This document shows, in pieces, positions 31,249 through 42,089 of a DNA stretch of 64,000 nt. Location: contig OW386286.2 of NCBI GenBank assembly GCA_936432065.2, positions 280,656,088 through 280,720,087 on the forward strand. The letters run 5' to 3'. Origin of the DNA: Rutpela maculata (Eukaryota > Arthropoda > Insecta > Coleoptera > Cerambycidae). How positions within the stretch are numbered: the stretch's first letter is position 1; every line of letters begins with the position of its first letter. The position numbers were made by a program, and so were the translations under genes. The notes below the pieces were generated by a model, which made no database searches, had not been told where the DNA came from, and saw only the letters and a program-made list of their open reading frames with translations.

Positions 31249-32685
31249 GTAAGTACATACCAAAATACCTACTACCTACAGTATTCTTGTGTTCGTAATG
31301 AACGCATATTTCTAAAATTGCGATTTAGAACTAATAGTTTAAAATTACTGTCTCATTAAAATTAGCAAAAGTGAAATATGATAAGGTAGTGCAGTAGTTT
31401 ATTATTCAGGTTGAACCCAACAAAAATTAATGGTGGAGTTTTGAGAAACTTAATATGCAGATGTAGATATCGTGCAGCAAGAGGGACTTTTATTCTTTCT
31501 CCTAATGTATAAAATGCCAACCCAAAAGTGACCTTAAACCATTCCCTACTGTTTTTTTTTAAATTGCCAAAATTCTCAATTTTTTTCACAATTATTTGCC
31601 TAGTAATGTGTCGGTACTAAATATTTTCATTTTTGTTGTTGAATTTTTTTGATCAATGAAGAATAAAATCTTTATATAAATACTGTGTTTACTTGTGTTT
31701 ATATAAATACTGTTGGTACTGAAAAGTAACGAATAGTAGTATCCAAAAGTAACTATATTTTATATCTCTAGCTAGCTGTCAGGATATTGGCAAGGAAATA
31801 AAAAGATGTGGCCAGCAATCCTTATCAGCATTGCTTCTGATAAGAGATGATTCTATTACGAAGGCACAAAAACTGCGCACTTGCGGTTACTTTAACAGTA
31901 CTTTTGTGGTTGAGATATGGAGAAATATAAAAATCATATACAGGGTGTGCCTAAAATGGGGTTCCAAACTTCTACAGTATGTATATACTACTCATAAAAA
32001 TAAGTCAAAAGATAAAAACAGCTCACTTAATGTACCCTTGTGAGACTGAGTTACAGACCTCTAAACATTTTCTATTTGAAGAACTGTAACAGATAAATAG
32101 ACAAAATTTTGGGCATGTAACTTTTTTCTTTGACGGGCTAGAACTTTCAGTATGACACTGCCTATGAAGTAGTTTCCACGAACACCAAAACATTTAAACA
32201 CTATGCTGGAATACTATCATTCCTACGTGTGTTTCGCCAATCATGTTAGCGTCATCTGGAGATGATGCCAACATGATTGGTTGCAGCATAGGGAGCTGGC
32301 TATCCATCCAAGGTTTGCTGGCTATCCTCCCTCTGGTATCTGACAGTCGAAACTCGAAACAGCGGTCATGTTTCGTTTGTTGTTTAATACTGTTCGTATT
32401 GGCAGTTTTATTATTTATTAAGTATAATATATAATCCAAAAGTACATAAATATTACCCAACCGAAACAATATCAAGGTACAAATAAATATACAACTCAAA
32501 ATACAGGTTTTCACCGCATATCTCGAGGACAAATATCAACTTAAAAGATAGGTTAGGCTTTGACAGAGTGACAGACGTAAATCTCATTAGACATATCTCT
32601 TTTAAGAATTTTTTCGCGACTTCCCGTTCATGCCCGTTCTTACAGAAGACACTGTGCCATTGTCAGATCTTAGGTTTATCCTTTA

Positions 32686-33319
32686 AGGCTCTTTTTCATA
32701 GTCGCGAAATTCGCAAGTTTTTAGCGAATTTTGGTTTTTAACATATTTTTTATTTTGTCCCATACTCACACAATGCGAAATTCGCTTTAACGCATTTGCG
32801 ATGTCGCAAAAAAGTTGAACTATTTTCAACTTTTTCGCGATAAAATCTAACATTCTAACCTAACAACTTGAATTTTGTCCTCTTTGTGATATATTTTAGT
32901 CCCACTTTTTGCAAAAGTATTTCAAATTGACATGAAGTCATTCTCATATAATTTAGATATTTGGGTGCATCACTCAAACGCATTTCTATTATTAAATTGT
33001 GGAAGTCCCCTTGTTCCTTTCTTTGCAAAAATATTTTTCTCACTCAAAATGTCTTTTTCTTATACACTTTCACTCTTTTTTTTTGTGGCGTAAATGCCAA
33101 ATATATTACATGCAGAGCTCTATATATAAGGAATATGAATAATTTTATATTTCAAAGCAATACACCTTTGATCAACATCCATCTTTTTTTAATTTATGAA
33201 TCTCCAAGCTTTTCGCCGCATGCAATAAAGATAAGATTTCCCGCCGCGAATATATTTGAATTAGTTTTTATAACATTTCGCATAAAAGTAGCGAATTTCG
33301 CGACTATGAAAAAGAACCT
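32686..33319 (-). mobile_element. PIF/Harbinger element remnant (634 bp)
   Basis: The 29-bp terminal inverted repeats beginning AGG(C/T)TCTTTTTCATAGTC and continuing GCGAAATTCGC differ at one position. A TTA target-site duplication flanks the element (32683-32685 and 33320-33322), as expected for PIF/Harbinger (TWA). Its minus strand carries a transposase fragment. Confidence 0.85.
32855..33043 (-). pseudogene. Harbinger transposase (HARBI1-like) N-terminal fragment
   Basis: MRKIFLQRKEQGDFHNLIIE followed by MRLSDAPKYLNYMRMTSCQF and EILLQKVG matches the pattern of the helical region before the DDE domain in HARBI1-type proteins (E.R..D...F..Y.RM....F..LL..V). The catalytic DDE part is missing, so it is non-functional. 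Confidence 0.65.
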
Positions 33320-33386
33320 TTACTCTTCGACTTATTCAAAATAATTGTTCTCGATGTGTATTTCGCGAAAACGAACCGGTTACGTG

Positions 33387-33914
33387 AAGCCTACTCCTCA
33401 TAACTGCGAATTGCGAAAAGCGAAATTTTACATGTGACTATAATTCGCACAAAATAATTTGCCCTTACTTACTTCAGCGGATTTCGCGTTTTTAAGTGTC
33501 CTTTATTTAGTAATTTTTTAAAATATCCCCAAAGGAATTTTGACACTTAAGTGTTTACTGACGTCAGGTGTCAAAAACTAAGTTTAAATAAACAGGTGTA
33601 TAAAATTTTAAAATGGACCAAAATACAAAAACAGTATGCTTATTTGCATTACATACGAATAACATGCAAATAATATTTTCATACTTCACATTCTTCATGC
33701 AACATTTTATAAAACATTTTACAAAACTAATAAGACAAAGACAGAAACACAGAATCCGCTGAAAAGTTAAAACAAGTTGAACTTTTCAGCGGCATCGCAG
33801 AAAGTTAAAATATTCGCCGGAATTTCGCGGCATCTGACTTTTTGAATAATTTCCACCAATCACATTAATTCCGCAGAAATAAATCCGCAATTCGCCGTTA
33901 TGAGGACTAGGCTT
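33387..33914. mobile_element. Second Harbinger-like TIR element (528 bp)
   Basis: AAGCCTACTCCTCATAACTG and the inverse at 33890-33914 form ~30-bp terminal inverted repeats (AAGCCTAGTCCTCATAACGG in the right copy). The subterminal GCGAATTGCG resembles the neighbouring element at 32686. No clear target-site duplication or transposase frame was seen. Confidence 0.65.
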
Positions 33915-34886
33915 GAGAGAGAGCGGTTTGTTTTGATTTTCAAATGCTCACAATCTTTTTTTTTTATTATTTACTTTGAAGACTTGTTTTTGATGGGGGA
34001 TTTATTGGAAGTTTAGAAGCAGATTTAATTATATGATATGACAATATATAGAAATGGATTGAATAGAAAATCAAAAGAACACCATTTTCGGCAAATAATT
34101 GACCATCATATTTGGGTCAACTCCATAAATACAAACGTCAAATATACCATGAAACCTTCGAAACAAACACTAACCTATTCTGATGACCATATAACCGATG
34201 GTAACTCATGTCCAGCAGTCAGGAAGTAAATCAGTTCCCGTTATTCACGCATTAACGTAATTTGGTGACGCCTGCACAATTTTATTTTAACCGTTGGTTA
34301 AACGGGAAGTCGCGAAAACATCCTTTTTATTGGCGCTTATGTTGACTTGTTTTTTAGCGGGAAATAGCTCGATGACGTTATACCTAATATTTAAAGCTTT
34401 ATTATTTTTCCGTACCCACTTAAAAAGCTGGAAAAAATGTGCAACATGCCCATTGAACTTGTGCTATATACGAAAACTCCAAATCCCATCAAAGTTGGCG
34501 TGTCTTGTACAGTAATTACTTATAGACAAATGTGTGTAGGTATTTTAAATATAAAGTGAATATAATTTGGCGCAAAAACATTTTATTATATGACTCAGTT
34601 TATGTTTCAAAAAATATAACTTTTGATACCTATACTGAGAATGCTTTTAAATCTGTGTCATGATTCATACTTGTACATCATAGAAATTAAAATAAAAGGT
34701 TAGGTAATAGTAATAACACCTGACATGTACTTATAGAAATGTTTATCTCGATCAAGAAGGTAATAAGCAACCGTAAACTATAAATTTAATTGAAAAACTC
34801 CATTATTTGTAGTACTAAAGAGGCTTTTATGTAAGTAAAATATTTAGATGTGAATAAAACTACATGTACGCTTCTTTTAATTACAG

Positions 34887-35095
34887 CTTATGAACCCCTC
34901 AAGTTAATGCAAACGGTGATGGCAAAAACGAACGAGGTATGTCTTCGTTATCTGGACAACAGCCAGTTGTGCTCACTGCCTTCTCCAGGAAGTCCTACTT
35001 TTCTAACAAGTGTGTGTGCCGTAAAGAATACAAGAAGAAGAATGGAAGATCGACATGTTGTTATTCACGATTTAAATACAATGTTTAACATTCAG
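34887..35095 (+). CDS. PPM1F: PP2C phosphatase, exon 3 (first catalytic motif)
   Basis: The acceptor is TTTTAATTACAG| and the donor is ATTCAG|GTTAGT. Two bases complete an alanine codon, followed by 69 codons ending in phase 0. The translation begins AYEPLKLMQTVMAKTNEVCL and carries AVKNTRRRMEDRHV, the signature of PPM1E/F (AIRNTRRKMEDRHV). The RxMED segment supplies the phosphate-binding Arg and a metal-coordinating acidic residue of the PP2C fold. Reading frame and splice phases agree with both neighbouring exons. Confidence 0.9.
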
Positions 35096-36070
35096 GTTAG
35101 TATTAATTTTATTAATAATCAAAGTTATCGCAACTAGCACCAAAGTCACAGTAACTGAAATAGGAACCTTGAATGAGTAACCATTATGACATAAGTTTAC
35201 GACTTTGATGCGTATAAATAACTTCATTTGACAAATCTATAGCTGCTGCCTTGTAGTTTCTACCACTAGTGATTACTTTATAGTTATGTGACTTCTAAGT
35301 AGCTTTCCCGGTACAAGGCGGCGTCTTGGTTACCAGTAAGACGACCTTTGAGTTTTTAGAACTTGAAGGTGGCCAATGATGGTAGCAGTGTCTAGCTCAT
35401 TTCACTGAAATGTGACTTCAAAGTTGTAATCACTTTCCAGTAGCTTTGATACTTGCCGAGGCGTTCTGGGAACCTTCACTATCCGTTAAAGTCATGGAAC
35501 TTGTAAGTAACATTTATTGGTGTTAATGACGTTATCGCCACTCGCAGAACTGAACTTCACTGTTCACGGCTACTATAAAGTGGGTATCACCTCTTAAATT
35601 CACCATGAAGTCAATTCATTTTATAGTTCTCAATGTTGACCATAGATATTCCATTTTTCATGCGTTCACGAGTTGTTACATTGCATGTTTTGTGTTCGTG
35701 ATTCTGATGATCTGAAATACATACATACGTTTGTGCTTGTCTTGTAACCTATATCTTTTTCAAATTAGGGCCATTTACCATGTCAAAGTAATTCTTTTTT
35801 GCGTTGAATTCCATACATTTACCTTTTTTGTTCATCACAAATCAAATAATATCAGTAATAATAATTTTCCACCATTCCTCATCTTTTATGATAGGTGCAT
35901 GTGTGGTCAATGGAATATATTCTTCTAGTTATCACCTCTAGGCAGAAATTAAAATTAGGGACGTGTTCAGTTTAAACATGTCCAATGTATGGCAGCACAC
36001 CACAGCATTCAGAACCAACGTTGGGAAAAATATAATTATGAAGTGGCAGGGGGAACTTTGAACAGGCAAT

Positions 36071-36830
36071 TTGTGGTAGCCACTCCGATTAAGGAACTTA
36101 TATCTAGATACATAATGGCTATCTTTTCTTCATATACCTTATTTGCTCCTAACATAGTCACATTATATGTCCATTAAAATGGATAGATGAACATCACATC
36201 CCATAGGCAACAGTGGCGGGTATGTGTAGAAGGGAAAATGTACAATATTGTACATATTTTATGTAATAATTGTTGGTTAACCTCTATGAACATAACTTCG
36301 GATTTAAAAAATATAGGTAGAGATGTTTTATTCAAGGGAAATATGTGTTGAAAGGATATTATTTATAATATTATTATTACAACTGTAAACTGAACGCCAT
36401 CATGTTACTACTATGACCTACTTACTTATGAAACGACCGATTTTCTTCTTTTCTAAACTGCCTTCTGCAAACAGTACAGCACTTCAATATGTAGCATTAA
36501 ATTTTCACTAAACTGTGTAAATATGAATAGAGAATATCACTTGGGTATTAAGCAAATCACAACTTAAAATAAAATTACTTTTTCATCACTTTTTGGTCGG
36601 AGAACACGAAAAACATTTATTGACATTAATGGCGGACACTGTCAAACTGACATTATGATAATCAAACTGAACCGATCGTGTAGAAAACTGAATAGGCGAA
36701 TAGGCCGATGGGCCAATCAGAAACTTATGGGAAGAAATGCCTTAGATTGTGAGTCTTTCAGCAACAAATAAATCAATGCCATTAGGTATCTAGATATAAG
36801 TTCTTTAATCGGAGGGTAGCCACAACTTTG
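36071..36830. repeat. Inverted repeat pair in intron 3
   Basis: TTGTGGTAGCCACTCCGATT...TATCTAGATACATAATGG at 36071-36118 is mirrored at about 36778-36830 (GCCATTAGGTATCTAGATAT...GGGTAGCCACAA). The interior is AT-rich without a coding frame; a fragment of the 25-kb palindrome end lies within it at 36528-36566. Confidence 0.55.
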
Positions 36831-37213
36831 TTGTGACTTTAAAGTGACGCTACAGTCCCATTCGTTGCTTTGTAATAAATATAACTTTAAAGTTACATAT
36901 TTGCTCATGATTGTATGTGCATGCAGTAAATATCTATGGATAAACCTGTTTATTTAATATACACAGCACACAAACACTTTCATAATAAGCTTTGAAAAAG
37001 GAAACAGATTCGGTTTCCGAAATGTGAGCAAAATAGGTTATTTTTATATTTTTGTTCTTTTCATTATTTGTCAAAAAAACGCCCTCTAACTGCTCCTTTG
37101 ACGTAAAGAGGTTATTTTCCAGTAAAATGCTGGATCGTTGTATTAATTTGTAGATTTCGCGAAACAGAAAAATTAAACGTCGCTTGTTTCATACGATTAT
37201 TATTTTGTTTCAG

Positions 37214-37402
37214 GAAGCCAGTCCGTCCAGTTATTATGCAGTATTTGATGGTCATGCAGGTCACGATGCCGCCGCCTACAGTTCTGCTCATTTGCATCAG
37301 TTTCTAGCTGAAAACGAGTATTTTATTAGCAATCCAGAACGCGCCTTGCTTGAGGCCTTTTGTAGAACAGATTCTTTATTCATTGATAAGTGTAAAGTTG
37401 AA
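37214..37402 (+). CDS. PPM1F: PP2C phosphatase, exon 4 (DGH motif)
   Basis: This 63-codon exon is phase 0 at both ends (TTTTGTTTCAG|GAA ... GTTGAA|GTGAGT). It encodes SSYYAVFDGHAGHDAAAYSS, matching the PP2C metal-binding DGHxG motif; most PPM1F proteins have DGHGG, so the Ala is a small variation. Then follow NPERALLEAFCRTDSLFIDK, matching PEGALREAFRRTDQMF of PPM1F. It is followed by the 7.1-kb intron 4, packed with nested transposons. Confidence 0.92.
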
Positions 37403-37624
37403 GTGAGTATGTTTTACATAAAACGTAGCTAGTTATTAGATTGTATTTAATTCAAACTAGGTCAGTATTGTACCAAAAAAGGGGGGCATAGAAGCACTGG
37501 AAAGTACCAAACGGAAATTAATCTGGGAGAAAAACGCACATTTACTTTACAAGTGAATGATTTTTAACTGAATACAAATAAATTAAACATAGGTACATGT
37601 AATGATACTATGAATTGGGAGATA

Positions 37625-37765
37625 AAATAGAATAGAATAGAATATATTTTATTAACCATAAATCATTGTTACAAGAATGCTCGGTACGAGTACCAGCTTT
37701 TAACCTGCTGTGCACATAGCGTCACCCCCTAGTTTCTTTCTAATTGAGCCCGCGACGGTCGCGTG
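37625..37765 (-). repeat. Non-LTR retroelement 3' tail fragment
   Basis: (TAGAA)n at 37627-37645, then TATTTTATTAACCATAAATC and TTGTTACAAGAATGCTC. A similar (TAGAA)n plus CTTTATTCGGTTGTAAACAA block is at 26374-26450. Such repeat-tailed blocks are typical of 3' ends of truncated non-LTR elements on the opposite strand. Confidence 0.4.
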
Positions 37766-38134
37766 TCCGACGACCTAAAAATATATTTTTCTACGACTAT
37801 TGAATATTTCATTTATTCAGAGATGGGTCGAGGAAACTTTCCATATTTGATAAAAGTCTGTAAAAGTCATGTAAATAATATAATTTTATGCACTTATTTG
37901 GTATCACATCATCACGAATGAGATTTCACCATAAAATAGGCTATCAATATACCCAATGGAAAGTTAGAAGGAAAACTTCCTGGAAACTTTCCATTTTGAA
38001 AACTCCGAAAGTTTCCTGGAAGTTTTTCTTCTAACTTTCCATTGGGTATATTGATACGCTATTTTATGGTGAAATCAGATTCGTGATGATGCAAGCTTCA
38101 TTGTGATATCAAATAAATGCATACAATTATATTA

Positions 38135-38648
38135 ATGTCCTACAAGTTTGTTATTTTACAATAACCACTCTATTTTGAGATACATTAAATGAAAAATAAC
38201 GCCCTAGGGCGTTATGAATATCTATAACGCACTAGGACATTATAAAATTATAATACAACCCAAAACAAGCAAATTATGATAGGGTTATTGACAAACAAAA
38301 TGCGTTGCTATGCAACGGCGGCGTTTACAAACAATTTTGATTTTTCCTCTCTTTTAAATCAAATCGTTCTGAACATAATAGATGTCAAATAAAAAGTGTG
38401 TAAGTTGTGATTTGCATAATACCTAAATAATATTCTCTAGTCAAATTAATAAATCGTAAATGTCAAAAAAAAAATTCGAATTAAATAACAGACTTGGAGG
38501 ACATTAAACATTGAAGGCACCACGGGTGTTATAGGATAATGACGCCCTTGGTCGACGTACATTCCCTCGGGCCAAAGGCCCTCGGGAAGTACACTGCCGA
38601 CCTCGGTGGGTTATTATCCTTACAACACCCTTGGTACCTTAATAACTA
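38135..38648 (+). mobile_element. Hairpin-bearing element inserted into the hAT element
   Basis: Compared with 45160-45527, extra DNA lies between TTATATTA and TTTACACGAC. It starts ATGTCCTACAAGTTTG and ends CTTAATAACTA with TA on both sides. An inverse copy with the same limits and TA flanks is at 60087-60545. It contains ATAACGCCCTAGGGCGTTAT, a CGTTGC(T/A)..GCAACG pair, and a long closing hairpin (AAGGCACCACGGGTGTTATA...). No terminal inverted repeat and no reading frame is seen, so the transposition mechanism is unknown. Confidence 0.85.
38391..38439 (+). mobile_element. 49-bp solo end of the 25-kb palindrome family
   Basis: This segment is absent from the sister copy at 60087-60545. It is identical over its length to 25953-26001, the right end of the palindrome, and is flanked by GTCAAAT on both sides (38384-38390 and 38440-38446), of which one copy is in the empty site. 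So a single terminal repeat sits alone with what looks like a 7-bp target-site duplication. Confidence 0.8.
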
Positions 38649-39007
38649 TATTTACACGACTTTTACAGACTTTTACCAAATGTGGAAAGTTTCCTCGACC
38701 CATCTCTGCATTTATTATAGATACGTTTTTGAGCATGTAATAAGGCTCATTACTCACAGCTGTGGATAATGATTCATTACTCAATAAGCTAGGACCAATC
38801 ACAAGAGTTCATATTCATTATTCAACAGTTTTGTGGAGGAATCGCACAGTTTAAAGTTCAAAAACATCGCATGTGCTATAACTCAATTCAATCTGTCAGA
38901 ATAATAGCCGGTTTTACAATCGCAAGTTAACTTTCATGTTAGTTGACTCTTACTTGCAGGTTAACTACAACTTTACCGACACTTTCGTTTTTCAATATAA
39001 AGTTAAG

Positions 39008-39791
39008 GGTCGGTTTTATAGGTACAGGTTAAACCAAAGTTTAACTAGAAGTTTTACTGGAAGTTTAAACTTTAGATTTTAGTGTTCGCTAAAATGCCGT
39101 TTTATAAGTGCTTGTCAAGATCGTCAGTTCTATCGCCATTTTGTTATTTGGTAGCATAGTAACAAATTGGCGATTGATGTCATTTTCATTACTGGTACTT
39201 TGACTTTTCGCGATAAGTGACAGAAGATCTTTAAATTTCAACGACAGTGAAATCAAACTGTTGATTGATATAGTTAAAAAGCGTAAAGATGTAATCGAAT
39301 GCAAGAGAAGTGATTCGGTTAATCGGAAGGATAAAGCAAATGTTAGTCGAGTTAAATGTGGACTAGTATCTTCTAATACTATATACACACGTTCTTTAGA
39401 TATTCGAAATCGATCTATAAATTCTGTGTTATTCCATATCTCTCTCGGAATTTCCGTGCACGACGAGGTGCTTCTATTTTATATTTTATAACACCATCTT
39501 CATCGCTTGATAAAATGTCCTCAAAAATATAGAAAATGTCCATTTTCTATAACTTTTTCTTTACAGAATATATAATAGGTAATTATTTGCAGGTTAAGTT
39601 GAAATTTGAATTTTGCATTGAGTGCAACATCCTTCGAAATATTGCTACTTAATCAACGTAAGCGTGCATAAACCTAAGTTTGGCGTTTAAACTTAAGATT
39701 GGCAGTTACTGGCAGATATAAAACGTACCTTTTGACAAAACTTAGAGTTAACTATCAGATCTGAGTTAAATGGAACCTATAAAACCGGCCC
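39008..39791 (+). mobile_element. Inner PIF/Harbinger element with TAA duplication
   Basis: GGGTCGGTTTTATAGGTACA at the left end is mirrored at the right end (GGGCCGGTTTTATAGGTTCC), and TAA lies on both sides (39005-39007 and 39792-39794). A TWA duplication and a Myb/SANT-like ORF are both typical of PIF/Harbinger. At 784 bp it is too short for both element genes. Confidence 0.8.
39237..39489 (+). pseudogene. Myb/SANT-like DNA-binding domain fragment
   Basis: From 39237 the frame reads FNDSEIKLLIDIVKKRKDVI then ECKRSDSVNRKDKAN, the start of the Myb/SANT-like domain of Harbinger accessory proteins (pattern F(T/S).EE...L..LV.K....IE.KKTDAV..K.K...W). After that the similarity is lost (VSRVKCGLVSSNT...) and a stop comes near 39489, so only the first helices survive. 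Confidence 0.65.
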
Positions 39792-40492
39792 TAAGTGATA
39801 ATTTGTAAACGAGAGGTTGTGAATAAAATTTATAATGTTGGTACTAGAAAAACGGGTAATATACATAAAATGCATGAATTTTTGTCAAAATCACATGCCA
39901 CCTACTGTCAAATATAAATGTCAGAAGCGATTTATGAGTATGTAGTACTTAATGTTTACAATTTTTTTATAAATAATATCTTTATATAATTTATTCTATA
40001 TTCTACTACAAAACATGGAAACGTTTATTTTAACAATAAAAATGTGTTTTATTTTAACTATTACATCATGGATAATAAAAGGTGCACAAATTCTGCGATA
40101 AGGAGGATATTCTCATAAATTTAATAGAAGAATGTTTTGTCATTACTATACTTCCACTGGATGTGGAAGTAGTATAGAAATATTATAGAGAATAAAAAAT
40201 GTATTCTTCAAAAAAGTTAGGTCTATACCGGATTACCTTGCGCCTTCTCTCCTCATGACTGTTATATGCATTTACTTCGTACGTATCCATTTTGAAACGA
40301 GATATCAAAATATTATTTTGTGACAGTTATTTTATAAGTTATAAATTGCCAGTAAACTACCAACTTCTAGTTTACTCACTCCTCATCTGCTAGTAAAGTT
40401 AACTATTAGATAACTATGACTTTGAAAATGACCAGCTATTGTAAAACCCAATTTCTATAATAACCTGAAAGTTGACTATGACTGGCAGTTAA

Positions 40493-40647
40493 CACGTTCA
40501 CTGCTGATGTCGCCATATGGCGACGCAGTAGTATATTGCGCAATGCTGGTGTCGCCATATGGCGATCTGATTCTATGTATATTCCATTGTCAAAAGCCTA
40601 CTCAGCATCTGGCAATACTAACCGAAATCCCATCAGCAGCAAACGCG
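40493..40647. mobile_element. piggyBac-type MITE (155 bp)
   Basis: It is flanked by TTAA on both sides (40489-40492 and 40648-40651). The ends CACGTTCACTGCTGATG and the inverse of CATCAGCAGCAAACGCG match at 14 of 17 positions. TTAA duplication and this TIR are typical of piggyBac-derived MITEs. Two copies of the 14-bp palindrome TCGCCATATGGCGA lie inside. Removing it restores a Harbinger-like end, CTGGCAGTTAACCAGCG. Confidence 0.88.
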
Positions 40648-41200
40648 TTAACCAGCGATTGTAAAACCGGGTGTAAGTAGATCATCGATTTTACCAAAAG
40701 TTAAAAAAAATTCACTTTTCGTACGATCCTGTAAGTTGGAATCATCGATTTTGCCGCTGCGCGATTCACGATGTGCATCACATGCAATTCTTCCTCTTTT
40801 CATAGTATGGCCCCTTAACTCATATATTAAAAGAGAGCTGAACGTTTGATTGCGAAAACGGGCGCCTCAACGTGTTTTTTGTCCAATAAACCGAAAAGTA
40901 TCACTGATAGCAAAAAAATAAAAATCTCCAAGATAAAGATCATAAACCAAGGAACAATTTGCTGTTTTTAAAATTCCTTATCTTTTCTTTTTTTTGGAGA
41001 TACTTACGGAGGTTTAAAAATGGCATCAAACATTTTCAAGTCAAAATACCTTTTTAAAAGTTAAATATCTCAGAAATTATGACATTAGTGCCAAAAGAAA
41101 CTAAACTAAAGATTATCGATTAAGCCAAAAGTCTTTTTTATTTTTTCTCCTGCTTAAAAAATAAAAGTTATGACAGATAAAATGTGCATTTTTTCTCTAA

Positions 41201-41868
41201 AAAGGACCCCGCAATAATCTTATGGAAATTGGGTTTCGGTCAAATCGTCTGAATTTTGGATATGTTTTAGGTTTCGTCATCACAAGCAAAAGTCGCACTG
41301 GGCACAGAGAGTCTATAGATTTTTAAATAACTTATTTTTTTTTATTTTAATGTCTAGGTTTATGTTTTTGAGGTTGTTGAATTCAAATCCGATGTCAAAT
41401 TGTCCAAATTGACACTTGACAGCTGTCAATTAGCTGTCAAAGTGCCTTAACAAGGTGCAAATCTTATTTTTATGTTATGTTTTAGTTTATGCTGTTTAGG
41501 TAACTCAGTTCATGTATGATGTGAATCCAATAATTCTACAATTGGCAGCTGTCAACAGGCTGTCAGCTAGCTGTCAAATGTCATTTTGGACAATTTGACA
41601 TTGGATTTGAATTCAGCAACCTCAAAAACATAAACCTAGACATTAAAATCGAAAAAATAAGTTATTTAAAAATCTATAAAGACTGCACGAATAAATAAAT
41701 CTGTGGTGGAGCTTTGGAGCTTTCAAGCTCCGTAGCAGCCAAAGTATTGATTTTCGAGCTTTGTGCCCATTGAGACTTTTGCTTGGGATGACGAAACCTA
41801 AAACATATCCAAAATTCAGACGATTTGACCGAAACCCAATTTCCATAAGATTATTGCGGGGTCCTTTC
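41201..41868. repeat. Palindromic element in intron 4
   Basis: Left arm about 41201-41430, right arm about 41550-41868, with landmarks AAAGGACCCCGCAATAATCT versus AGATTATTGCGGGGTCCTTT and ATTAAAATG/GTCTAGGTTTATGTTTTTGAG versus its inverse. The right arm carries ~75 extra bases (about 41680-41755) absent on the left. The spacer has several GACAGCTGTCAA words. Confidence 0.8.
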
Positions 41869-41942
41869 GCCATTTGTCACAATTATAATTTTTGGCAAAT
41901 TTACCTCAAAGTGCAACTTCCTTGAGTAGTCGTAGAAAAAGT

Positions 41943-42072
41943 ATAGTATTCTATTCACGTGTAATAGCTATTACTAACTGTGATAAATTACGACACTCTC
42001 CTTCGGCTTGTGCCTTCCGTCATCCTCTTGAGTAATAGCTATCATTACATGCTTGTTGAATAATATACTATT
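41943..42072. repeat. Short hairpin element
   Basis: AGTATTCTATTCACGTGTAATAGCTATTA and its approximate inverse near 42030-42072 (GTAATAGCTATCATTACATG...TTGAATAATATACTATT) flank a GC-richer centre. Its AGTAT...ATACT ends are like those of 19349-19450. Confidence 0.5.
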
Positions 42073-42089
42073 ACTCATTACCATCTTAG

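Larger units (their letters stand above)
32611..34318. repeat. Outer 18-bp inverted repeat enclosing two Harbinger-like elements
   Basis: TTTTCGCGACTTCCCGTT at 32611-32628 has a perfect inverse at 34301-34318. Between them lie the elements at 32686-33319 and 33387-33914. The pair may mark the ends of a 1.7-kb element that received later insertions. Confidence 0.45.
31249..34886 (+). other. PP2C intron 2
   Basis: This 3.6-kb intron has a GTAAGT donor and a TTTTAATTACAG acceptor. It holds two Harbinger-like elements and an outer 18-bp inverted repeat. A short palindrome around 32237-32281 (CCAATCATGTTAGCGTCATC and inverse) is also present. The segments about 31250-32230 and 34320-34880 show nothing recognisable. 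Confidence 0.75.
37818..38708. mobile_element. hAT-type fold-back element with nested insertion
   Basis: The ends read CAGAGATGGGTCGAGGAAAC and the exact inverse, and are flanked by a perfect 8-bp duplication CATTTATT (37810-37817 and 38709-38716), diagnostic of hAT insertions. A second copy of the element at 45160-45527 lacks the 514-bp insert that splits the right arm here. The inner arms (CCAATGGAAAGTTAGAAGGA and inverse) are near-perfect. Non-autonomous. Confidence 0.92.
38908..40671. mobile_element. Outer Harbinger-like element with two nested insertions
   Basis: CCGGTTTTACAATCGCAAGT at 38908 and the inverse of 40650-40671 (CCGGTTTTACAATCGCTGGT) are terminal inverted repeats of about 24 bp. 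Inside lie the element at 39008-39791 and a piggyBac-type MITE at 40493-40647 that sits within the right terminal region. No clear target-site duplication was found. A CTTCCACTGGATGTGGAAG fragment of the 8-kb repeat family is at 40150-40168. Confidence 0.6.

Noticed and set aside
32961..33344. 127-codon plus-strand ORF
   Set aside because: It is antisense to the Harbinger transposase fragment and runs into the element's terminal repeat; it is a chance frame.
34294..34515. Hydrophobic 73-codon ORF in intron 2
   Set aside because: The hydrophobic run is typical of T-rich AT DNA; the ORF spans an inverted-repeat end and has no supporting feature.
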